Below the pieces are notes generated by a model, which searched no databases, was not told the DNA's origin, and worked only from the letters and a program-made list of their open reading frames with translations. A stretch of DNA of 64,000 nt from Pseudopithomyces maydicus (Eukaryota > Ascomycota > Dothideomycetes > Pleosporales > Didymosphaeriaceae), in contig JANTUC010000017.1 in NCBI GenBank assembly GCA_026873275.1, positions 992,001 to 1,056,000 on the forward strand. The letters are read 5' to 3'. Shown piece after piece: positions 34,184 through 43,901 of this stretch. Position numbers and translations under genes: made by a program. Position 1 is the stretch's first letter; each line of letters opens with the position of its first letter.

Positions 34184-35017
34184 GCGTCTCTTCTGATGAA
34201 TGTATAATGTAAATTAATGACAAACATGATATCTGCGACGATGAGTATTCCGCGCTTCGCTTTGATGTTGAGCAGTCATAGGTGCGCACAGTTGCTCAAG
34301 GGGGAATGGGTAACTACAACTGAGACGTAGTGGACCGCGCTCCAGCAGCACAGATGCCATGATCCTGTTCTTGGGGTCGATGAAGTTATAAAGTATGGCG
34401 AATGTGTGCAGATAGGTCAGTGTGTTCGTGCAAAGACACGGGAGTGACTCTACGATGTGTGCGAGGAGACTGTGTCACGCTAGCATGTATCGGCACTAGC
34501 TTGCTGATACAATGATCGTTCACGTACCAGGACCACACTGTGAACCCTCACCGACTCAGAAATCAGCCACACCAATGGCTGCCATATGCTTTGTGACACT
34601 GCGGGATACTTATGACTGAGAGGAACGCAGTCATAAGCCCAGAACTCACCCAATGATCAGGATAAAGGCTCCTTGCTACAAAGCATCACGGCTACCATTG
34701 GCTCAGCTTCTCTCTACCAAGTCCCACGTGCTAACTGCTCCCAAAGTGATCATGGCTCACACATTGAGTACAGACCGCCATGTTCGTGATTCATTCCTGA
34801 AACAACCTTCTGTGTTACTATCCTACGTTATGATTCATAGCGGCCAGTCCACCATCAATTCTGGTATTTCCCATAGCATCTTCTTGCCAGAGCAAACATT
34901 CCCACAGAACTCAAAAGCCCACAACCAATCTACCGATCTACCATTCTACCAACTTATTACTTCTCGTTAACAACTCCTTCTCGTTATCAAGTTCACACTT
35001 GATAATTGATTCCCAGC
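34184..35017. other. Intergenic
   Basis: 834 bases between the dioxygenase and an F-box gene. Short open frames only. The last 150 bases are pyrimidine-rich (ctaccgatctaccattctacc), typical of a fungal 5' leader. Confidence 0.5.
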
Positions 35018-36138
35018 ATGTCTTCAGATCAACACACGACACCCACCGAAATCCCTTCCAACTCCAATTCGTCTTCCTCCAATGACAACGATCCAGAACC
35101 TATGATTCAAATGTTCCTAGGAGAACCTGCCCTTCTACGAGTCCTTGCAGTACCCGAACTTCTGGAATCGATCCTCTGTAAACTTGACTTCAAAGATATC
35201 CTCAACGCTGCGCTGGTCGAGAAGCACTGGAGGGAACTCATCGACAAATCTCTTCCATTGAAACGCATACTGTTTAGGGCACCTACCGGAATATCCAAGC
35301 ACGAAAAGAACCCGCTTTTCATAGCTGCCAGCAATGCATCATACAATGTTGTCTTGAATGAGGAGGAGAGTGAGCAAGTAACGCCTATCCTCGAATTGTC
35401 CAACGCACATATTCAAGAGTTCATGCAAAATGTTACTGAGGGAAATCCCGACATCATCGAGAGAAACGAAGCTTACCGAACCCTGATCAGAAAAGCAGGG
35501 GGTGGAACTCTTTCTACTATGTGGCACGACCCCAGGAAGGCTGGGGACCCGAAGTTGAGGACATACATTGCGACATGTGCAAAGGATTCCATGAGAAACT
35601 GGATCCCGAAAAGCTGCACCCTCGGTTGCAATTCCTGGCAAAACGTCCTGTATGCACGCGAGGCAAAGACCAAAAGATCCTTTCCAGGATTGTGTTTTTT
35701 CAAGAACACGGGCAACAAGAGTTCGACTGGCAACGCTTCATGCAATCGTTTCTCAGTTTCGCCAAGGACCTCGAGAAAGCATGCAGAGCGATGAACGAAC
35801 ATAGTTTTGCGGAAGCTTATTTCGCTTCGAATCCAGCCATCACTGACCTTACTCTCTACGCCCACTTGAAATACCGGAATTGGCGTTATCAGATCATTAC
35901 GAAACACAAGCCTGGCGGATTGACAGTAAAGGATTGCCTCGAAATGTATGTATACGCCTTTCGTCGAGAACTGGAGTACAGATTCGCATTTATGATGACG
36001 GAAAGAGATGGAGCACAGACCGAAAGATTCGACAAAATTTGTGATGAATTCGAAAGAATCCATACTGAAATACAGGAGCTCATGAAGAATATTCCGGCTT
36101 GGAAATCGGAAGAATTCACCGAGGTGGAGGAGGAGTGA
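35018..36138 (+). CDS. F-box protein, one apparent frameshift
   Basis: A probable SCF ubiquitin-ligase substrate adaptor. It starts at the ATG at 35018 after a short pyrimidine-rich leader, with no intron. A Ser/Asn-rich N-terminus is followed by an F-box at about residues 40-85 (LAVPELLESILCKLDFKDIL, then VEKHWRELI). Beyond it is the long variable region usual for these fungal proteins, ending in an acidic tail (EEFTEVEEE). At the G-run 35498-35502 the frame changes. Upstream frame: RTLIRKAGG. Downstream frame: WNSFYYVARPQEGWGPEVED, continuing to 36138. One additional G makes a single protein of about 373 residues with the family's typical W/F-rich segment at that place. No GT..AG intron fits. 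The target is unknown. Confidence 0.75.
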
Positions 36139-36845
36139 TCCGGTACCACGCGACTGCCGTATCAGTTGTGCCTTGGAACAGCCGACTCTTTGAAGCTAGA
36201 TGGTTTTCACATCTATCTAGATTCCTACGGGCATCAACATGGTTATGACGGAACTGTCACGTGCACATGGATTCAGGGCGAGGCTTGTAGGAGTATCTCT
36301 CTATTTTTATTTTCATATCTGTGCTCCCTTATCCATACTTTCCTATCTGTACTTTTCTATCTAGACTTTCTTAGTTGTATTTCCTTTTGTATACCCCTTT
36401 TGTATTTTCCAACTGTATCTTTCTGCCTTTGGTTCTCTGCTTATGTTTTCCTACTTGTATTTTGTCCCTTACTGTACTTTCCTACTTGTTCTATCTCTCA
36501 TATACTCTGGAGGAGGGTAATTCTGGCTAGATTGGTATGCTTATGCGCTGCCATGATGACGTCTGACAGGTAGTCAACTCATAATAAGACATCATTTTTG
36601 GTCTTATGAAGATGCATTCTACTGTGATGAACTGCTCTGCATGTTTGTTTCAAGAATTAATATGAACAGAGAATTTGTCTGGACACTGGTCATGCATTCA
36701 ATTTTGATAGCTACATGACCAATAATTTCAACATCCAAAGAACCAATCAACACACCAAGGCCCCCAGGCACACTTCTCTCCCTAGAAATGACGCTTCAGG
36801 GTCGTGCCCCTTCTTCCACCGCCTTAGCCGCTTCACAGGGCTGTA
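36139..36845. other. Intergenic, T/C-rich 3' region
   Basis: It contains about 200 bases (36,295-36,500) of a pyrimidine-rich pattern with recurring tttcctacttgtatttt-like strings. No supported gene. Confidence 0.5.
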
Positions 36846-37001
36846 TCAGTAGCGCCCATGTGTCCCGGCCTCTTCGGTATCGCTGTTCGACATTGACTTT
36901 GCAGATGCGATGGACTTGGAGATGAAGAATATTGCCGCGGCGATAAAGGTGATCGCAAGGATCGTGAAAATAATGATAAGAGCGAGAGCAGCGGTTTTCA
37001 T
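36846..37001 (-). CDS. Putative 51-residue single-pass membrane protein
   Basis: From the ATG at 37001: MKTAALALIIIFTILAITFI opens one strong hydrophobic helix of about 27 residues, followed by a small Ser/Lys-rich and acidic tail with SKSIASAKSMSNSDTEEAGT. The open frame extends upstream to 37208 without hydrophobic content, so a longer start is possible but less natural. I do not recognise a family. It may be a real microprotein or an exon of a larger gene; the clean helix-plus-tail architecture is the only support. Confidence 0.4.
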   Translation of the reverse strand: MKTAALALIIIFTILAITFIAAAIFFISKSIASAKSMSNSDTEEAGTHGRY

Positions 37002-37673
37002 GTTTCCGCTCGGAGGACGTGGTAAAGAGTCTGGCAAAAGCTCCAGAGAGTAGAATTTGGGTAATATGTAGAGATACTTGGAGATTGAATTGTTGCTACT
37101 TTTATAGAAGCGAATTGAGGAGTCATTTTGGAGATGGCCCATACGCATCACACATTTGCTGGGCGTTTGGAAGTACACACATCGCGAATAACTGTAGTCG
37201 TCCCTCAAAGTGGATCACTCACGGCGTGACTGCAAGTCACAACACATTGAAGACAAGAACGTCACACATAAACTATGAGCCTCCCCAGCTATCCCAACCC
37301 ACTAAATTCCTACAAAAAACAAGTTTGCAGCAAGACGATGGTTACCAAACGCACGTGGTAGCGCTGTAACCTTACAGTAGTCCACGATGGCGCGGACCAC
37401 TAGCTCGCATCGCAGCCAAACTACCCGAACTCTAACAACGCATGCGACAGTGCGATCATGATCCGTCCCAGTTTCTCCCCGAGTTTCGATATCATGAAAT
37501 CACAACTGGTCACCTGCCAACCTGCCGTCTCCTGGACCCTGGCCGCCCACGACAAGGCAACGATGCCGTGCACGCATACATGTACATATATATATGTCCA
37601 CGCCGCACGCCGCACGCTCAAGCAGTAACACAACCGCAACCCTCGACACTCACCCACTAGATCAATCACCACC
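37002..37673. other. Intergenic
   Basis: 672 bases, with a CA/TA-rich stretch (acatgtacatatatatatg) about 100 bases ahead of the next gene start. No gene is seen. Confidence 0.5.
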
Positions 37674-38816
37674 ATGACTCCCACCCCCACCAACATCCCC
37701 CTCACCCGCGTCTACGACGCCCCCCTCGAACCCTTCGCCCGGGAAACCATCCGCGCCGCCCTCGCCGTCCTCTCCGACGCCGACCTCCAACTCCACATCT
37801 TCATGCACCCCTCGTCCTCGCTCACCATCTCCAAAGTCCTCGACACCTCCATCGCCGCAGCGCTCCTCGCCTCCCCCTCCACCCCCTGGCCCCTCGCCAC
37901 CGTCGTCCACAAGCCCCTCTGGAACTACCTCTCGGACCTCATCGACGCCGCGATCCGCATCGCGGACTTCCGGCTGGCCGTCGCGCGCGCCGAGCACGCG
38001 TGCGAGCAGCTGCGGGTGCACCGGCGGGCGCTGGCGCGGCTGGCGACGTATGGGGACCGGGAGGCGATGCAGGATGGGAATGGGGTTGTGGTGGAGGAGA
38101 GAATCCCGCTACGGGGATTGTGCCGCGCGAGGGGGTCGGTGAGTTATATCGATTATAGCATGGAGAGCTCGAAGTGCGAGATGTTTTTGGATCACTTTGA
38201 GAGGTTGGAGGTTGCGGCCAAGTGGAAGCAGGTGGTGTTGGAGGGGAGCAGAGGGTGTGCTCGCATCGGAGTCCGAGGTGTGTTGCGGATCATAAGGATT
38301 GCTTGGTGAGGTTGAGGGAGTGCTATGTGAGGGGGGAGAGGAGGGGAAGGGGGAGGAGGGGGAGGAGGGTGGTGATGAGGATGTTGAGACGGTGACGGCA
38401 TCCGTCGATGGTAAGTGTTGTGATTTGAGTGAGACTTCATGTTGCTAAGATACACACGCTAGGCGACTCCCCTCGATCCCTTCCTCCCCACACGCAGATA
38501 TGCACAATCCACTCCCCTCCTCACCCCCACCGAACACCTCACCCCCTCGGACGTGGAAACCCTCAAAACAAGCTACAACACCATCCTGCACACCAAATTC
38601 GGCAACTTCGTCGCCGAGCTGGACTCTTCCCTCATCGCAGACTCGCACAAGGAGGTCATCGATGCGGCCAAGGACATGTGGGCCGTGGTTGCGGCGAAAG
38701 GGTGCCACGATCGGATCAGCTGGTCCGAGACGGTGGAGTATGTGCGCAGGATGAGGGGGCGGAATCAGACGGAGTTGATGGGGAAGGCGTTGGGGAGTGA
38801 GTTTGAGATTATTTAG
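37674..38816 (+). CDS. Conserved-looking hypothetical protein, frame broken at up to three homopolymers
   Basis: A two-exon gene inferred: 37674-38410 and 38463-38816 (gtaagtg...cacgctag). The first 190 residues form one clean frame (for example LEPFARETIRAALAVLSDAD, SPTPWPLATVVHKPLWNYL-like, SVSYIDYSMESSKCEMFLDH). The second exon gives TPLLTPTEHLTPSDVETLKT, then GNFVAELDSSLIADSHKEVI and ISWSETVEYVRRMRGRNQTE. Between them the frame must change at the G-run 38243-38246 (leading to VCSHRSPRC and HKDCLVRLREC), probably at 38331-38336 (leading into an acidic Glu/Gly segment), and at the C-run 38469-38472 just after the intron. One missing base at each gives a coherent protein of about 365 residues. 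I do not recognise the function; there is no signal peptide or membrane helix. Confidence 0.6.
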
Positions 38817-40858
38817 GGGGTTGTTTGGGGGGTAGTTTAGGGGGCAGTTTAGGGGGATTATATGAAGGGCGTGGTGGGAGTGGGGAGGATGTGTGGTGGT
38901 GAGGAAGAGGAAGGGCAGGGGAAGGGGTAATGGAAGTTGGTAGATTGGTTGTCTGTGTGCGACTTGGGGTACTAGAAATTGATAAAGTGGATGCGTCCAT
39001 GTGGGTTTTGGGGGGTATTAGAAATTGATAAACTGGGTATGCCGGTGTGCGATTTTGGGATTAGAAATTGGAGAATTAATCATGTCTGTATGTGAGATTA
39101 GGATCAAATCAATTGATCTCGTCGATGTGCATTGGTTATCGATGGGAAATATCTTGCGACTTTCGCAGTTGGATGTTTCTGCGGTTACCGAGTTGGTGTG
39201 ATTAGCAATCAATAAACGTTGGGCATGCTGGCGCCCTTTTTACAAGATACAGAGAGCCGCTACTAATCGAGTGATTTGTAAAAAATTGATAACGTCTAAG
39301 CGCTGGAAATTAGTCTGAAAGTCATCAAGGGAAGAAAGGGCTGTGCCACTGCACTCATTTACGAGCTAGACGGTGTGCATATCTCTTCAGTCTGTAGTGG
39401 AGAACGGAGCAGCTGCCACTTCTCCCGTATGAGACGTTGTTTCCAACTTTTCACGACCGTAAGGAGGGCAGAGATTGGCGGTAATAACTGGGGGATCTCC
39501 TAGGGATACACGGACGCGCATGCATCTCATAAAGAGGCGCATACAGGCCTCTGCAGCAAGAGACGAAAAGCAAGAATTCATACCACGCACTTTACCATTG
39601 AAGATGAGATCTAGATAACCAACTGATACTGACCGAGCTGCGCCCTTCAAAGTAAAAAAAGCCATTCGTGATATTGGAACCGTTCGCATTGAGGAAGAAT
39701 CTATGTATTGATATGCTGTGCTGTGCTGTGCTGTGCCATGCCGTCGACGAAACCCCAGCTCCACGCGCCCAGCCAATCACAGCCTTCGCAATCCTGCTTA
39801 CCCACCCCCATTCGCAACCCAGCCTATAATCTCGCCATCGCAGTTCTGACTCCCAAGTGGGCCTACCAGAAGGCGCCTCTCTGACTCCCGTCTTCCGAGG
39901 CCGAGCTGATCGCTCACTGGGCTGGGCTGGGTGCCGGGTTGGGCATCCCTCTGGCTCTGGCTGGCACCATGGTGGGCTGACATGGTGTGGATGCCGGGCA
40001 AACGTTTACCCCACCACAGGAATTAACAATCAAGGGTACATATGCGCGGGTGTCTTGCTTTTCTTCTGCAGCCTATTTGTGAGACCGTTGCTCGTTGCGT
40101 AGGTCGACTTTGTGTTGTTGGTGGAAGCATTTCAAAGCGATTGTCAGCGGTTCAGTCACGGAGCTATATACATACAACACAGACGGACGGTACATACATA
40201 AGGCAGCTGTTCTCCACAATTGGCCGGGGACCGACATTATAGCTGCTACCTACCTAGACCGCACCGCACAGCCTTGAGGCCTGACTTGCCCTGACCTTAC
40301 CCGACGCTTGCTTGCCTGCCTGCTTGCCCGCCTCGCCCTTCTCCGCCCGCACGTCATCCCACAGCCCAGCGCATCTGCCGCCTAGCGCTGCCTCAGCCCT
40401 GTGAGTACTGCGGACCCCTGGCCCTTGGTTTAAAGCAGACGCGCCGGCCGCGCAGCAGCTGATTCCTGTCTCCTACCTCTGCACTCGTTTCTCTCTCGCT
40501 GGACTCGTACTGATCCTTTGCCTTTCAAGTTCACATACGGACAAACGACCACGACACATACACACCCAAAGATACATACACATATATTCTATCACTTGGA
40601 GAACCACAGCACGCGATCACACCCCACTCTCACGCATTCAATCACCGCCGCTGCCCCACATCCACCAACATCGCTCGACGCCTCGACGTGCCAGGCTTCG
40701 AATCACATCCCACGAGTGAAAGCCAGCAAACCTGAATATCCTGTGCAACCTCGTATTCGAACCCATATATACACATAGCTACGCATATAGGATCGGGTCT
40801 ATCTCTATTCCTGCCACAAAGACGTCCTACCCACCATACAGTACATAAATCAATCGCC
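38817..40858. other. Gene-poor interval
   Basis: About 2 kb. It holds a G-rich stretch (38817-38960), degenerate tandem repeats (listed), a short gctgt microsatellite at 39716-39736, and a long CT-rich leader before the 40859 gene. A minus-strand open frame (39387-39776) lacks domain support and is not called. Confidence 0.5.
38940..39085. repeat. Degenerate tandem repeat around a tagaaattgataaa element
   Basis: The string tagaaattgataaa occurs at about 38971 and 39019, with a third decayed copy (tagaaattggagaatt) near 39062. They are separated by G/T-rich spacers of similar content (tgggtatgccggtgtgcgatttt). Spacing is about 45-50 bases. Confidence 0.6.
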
Positions 40859-41184
40859 ATGTTCGCAACCCACGCCCTCAACCAGCTCCGCCGCTACTCC
40901 ACCCAGCTCCCGCGCGACCCCCGCTACCGCCTCAAGGCGACCCTCATGACGGGATACCTGGTCTCGGCGGTGACGCTGCCGTTTGTGCCGCCGTTGTTGG
41001 AGTCGAGGAGGACCAAGGCGGATGGCACGTATTTGACGAGGTGAGATTGATCTTTTATATAGACACACCGACTCTATATATATATATAGATGGATACATA
41101 TATGTATACCCACAACCGGATACATGCTAACGAGAGATCCGGTACAGGCCACCCATCGAGTTCGTCGCTAGACCCCATTTCTAA
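40859..41184 (+). CDS. Small (72-residue) putative mitochondrial membrane protein
   Basis: Two exons are inferred: 40859-41040 and 41148-41184, with a 107-nt intron (gtgaga...ggtacag). The N-terminus MFATHALNQLRRYSTQLPRD is Arg/Ser-rich and free of acids, like a mitochondrial presequence. It is followed by one hydrophobic helix (MTGYLVSAVTLPFVPPLL) and a basic tail ending in RPPIEFVARPHF. Small single-helix proteins of this type are common among fungal respiratory-complex accessory subunits, but I cannot assign it to one. A long CT-rich leader precedes the start. The intron carries a (TA)n run. Confidence 0.6.
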
Positions 41185-41784
41185 ACCATCGTGGCTAGCA
41201 TGCGCCGGCGGGCGAGCAACTTCATCATCTAAATTATACCCCTGCATCACCACGGCATCTGGCTTTTTGGGATTTCACTCGGCGTTCACATTGCATTTTG
41301 GGCGTTGGGAGGGAGGCCCTGCCCGACGGGTCTTTTCGTTTGTTTGTTTGTATGTATTGGCATGGCATGCTGTATGTACGTAAATGCATGGGGGCGGGAG
41401 CTGGGGTGCTGGTCGGAGAGTTTGACACTATTCTAGCAGTGCGGCACGGGGAATACATACATGTCGTATACCACGGCCTTGTCCAGCCGCTGTGGCATTT
41501 GTGCTGCTTGCTGATTCGGTGCATCGAGTGCTGAAGCTTGAAGACTTGCTCCCAGTAACAACCATGTGAGGACCCAGGCCCATGGGCGGCAGCCGTTGGA
41601 CGGCGAGGCGAGGGGCGTACTTAAGCGGGAACGAGCTACCCCACGTCCGCCGCCTCACCCCAGCGCGACGACGCCCCTCACAGGCTCTCACTGCAGCCTT
41701 TACTTACACTGCATCCGCCCCGGGAATACCAACACCTCCCTTTGGCCCCCGGTTACCGTGCCACGACAGCCGCCACCCGCAGCC

Positions 41785-43901
41785 ATGCACAACCCCGAAT
41801 TCGTCCCCCAGCGAAACGCCCGCGACCCGCGCAGCCTCTTCTACCTGCCCGACGAGCTCCTCGTTCAGGTCGTCTCGCACCTCGCCGCCGACAGACAGAC
41901 CCTCTGCGTCCTCGCGCGCACATGCCGCTTCTTTCAGATCGAGGCCGAGAAACATGTTTATACCACCATCGAGCTGCTGTCCACGGGCGACTTGCATGCC
42001 ATCATCGAGGCTTTCACTAGGCGGCCGGAGCGCATCGCGTCGGTGGAGACGCTGAAGATCCTGTACCGTTTTCACGAGGGGCTGGGCGCTACGCTGGAGC
42101 AGCGCGATGTCTTCAACCAGTGCGTCAAGCGCATGAAGGCTCTGCGCCAATGGGAGATTGAGAGCCCCTACGACAACTACAAGTGGGATGAGGGCGGCGA
42201 CGAGTGGGTGCTGGGCGACATGGAGGAATTCCGAAAGGCACTGGAGAGCGCGAGCCTGCACGCCCACGGCACAACCATGGACGTTCCCGTCGACGTCGGA
42301 CTGGCAAAGCTCGAAAGCCTCACCCTCCACACCCACGGCGTGAGCGACGACTTCTGGGACCTGGGAAACTTCCACTGCCTCTTCCGCCACCCCAGCCTCC
42401 GCCACCTGCACGTCTCGTGCCTCGCCCTCCCCCAGACCTCCCCGCGCTCGCCCCCTACGCAAAAACCACCCCCCTCACCTCCCTCGTCTTCGACGAATGC
42501 GAGCTCGAGCCCACCTCCCTCGCCCGCATCCTCGCAACCCCAAAGAACCTCCGCCACCTCACCCTCGGCGAAAACGTCTGCAACATCAACCTCACCCGCC
42601 GCACCAACCCCCGCCTCACCCGCAACCCAGACGCCTCCCTCGCCGCCCTCTCCCACGTCGCCCACTCCCTCCAATCCCTCTCCCACCACGACCCCGCCTG
42701 CGCCCTCGACCTAAACACCCACAAGCACCGCCCCCTCCCCGGCCCCGGCATGCGCGCCTTCCACTCCCTAACCTCCCTCCACACAGACGCATCCTCCTTC
42801 CTCCACCGCAGCATCGCCCTCTCCCCGCCCCAAGCCCCACCCAACCTACACACCCTCCGCATCCGCAACCCGCGCCCGCACCTCCACCGCTTCGGCCTCG
42901 CCCCCTCGTCCACGCCCCACGCGGATTTCTTCGAAACCCTGCCCCCGCACCAGCCGTACACGTACCTCGCCTCGCTGAAAGAGCTGGAGTTCGTCCAGGG
43001 CGCGTCGCTCGAGATGCCCATGGCGACTCCGCGCCACATGTGCGACGCAGAGGCCCTGCGCCTCCGCCATGACGTCGGCTTCAGGCTGCATAAGCATGGG
43101 ATTAATCTGAGGGTCGGGCTGGAGGCGACGTGGCGCGCGGGGCTGATCCCGCCGTTTTTGCACGGCGAGCCCCCGCCCAGCGTGCTGATTGTGTATGATG
43201 CGGGGGAGGTGGGGTTTAGGCGGTTGAGGGGTGGTGCTGGGGGTGGTGGTGGTGATGGCGGTGGTGATGGCGCCGAGCGAGCAGCAGAAGATGGAGAAGG
43301 AGAAGAAAAAGCAGACCAAACCCAAAGCCCACAAGAATCTCCCACCCCCGTAGAAGAAGAAGAAGCGCAACTCGAAATCGAAATCGAAACCCCCACCTCC
43401 CCGACCCCGCCATCCACGCCCTCACCGCCGACGTCCACCGCTGCCTCAACCGCCTCTCCGCACACATGCGCAGCCTCGCCGGCAACGATGACTCAGATTC
43501 GGATTCCGACGACGACGTCGCCGCGTTCACCGTCATCATCGAGTCGGATGATGATGTGGATTTCGACGTCGATGTGGATTTCGATGTGGATGTTGACGAT
43601 GAGGATGAGCTGTGGGGGGAGATTGAGGAGGAGGGGGAGGAGGAGGATGAGGAGGATGATGAGGGGGTTGGATGGATGGGGATGGGGATGGGGTGGGTGT
43701 CGAGGGGCACGGGCACGGGCACGGGCACGGGCAGGGGTTTTTGTTTGGGGGAAACGGCGTGGGGATGGGGATGCAGATGGGGGTTCCGATCGAGGTCCAG
43801 GCGCAGGCGTTGCTGGATGCGGCGTATGCGGTGGAGATGGAGATGGAGATGGAGATGGAGATGGGGGAGGGGAGGGGGAGGAGACGGATGGGGTGGATTA
43901 G
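41785..43901 (+). CDS. F-box protein with a long acidic/repetitive tail; four apparent single-base frameshifts
   Basis: A probable SCF adaptor. It starts at ATG 41785 (MHNPEFVPQRN) and has an F-box at about residues 17-60 (FYLPDELLVQVVSHLAADRQ, then LARTCRFFQIEAEKHVYTTI) followed by a leucine-rich, LRR-like region. Reading continues only if one base is added at each of four runs: 42429-42433 (C), 43399-43402 (C), 43663-43667 (G) and 43874-43878 (G). The reading phase moves by the same one-base step each time and returns to a frame that ends cleanly at the stop at 43901 (EETDGVD). The resulting protein of about 706 residues has a GH-rich and an EM-repeat segment, an Asp-rich block (VDFDVDVDFDVDVDDEDE) and the conserved LVFDECELEPTSLARIL and KELEFVQGASLEM pieces. 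No introns are needed. The target is unknown. Confidence 0.75.
43684..43866 (+). repeat. Hexanucleotide repeats inside the F-box tail
   Basis: A ggcacg-type repeat (four to five units, about 43708-43733) and a gagatg repeat (five units, about 43834-43864), with ggggat repeats before them (43676-43692). They encode the Gly-His and Glu-Met repeats of the C-terminal tail and are prone to length change. Confidence 0.8.

Noticed and set aside
35498..35535. An intron explaining the F-box 1 frame change
   Set aside because: The candidate pair gives a 34-nt intron and does not restore the frame.
39387..39776. 129-codon minus-strand frame
   Set aside because: No recognisable domain, start region lies in a gctgt microsatellite; not better than chance.
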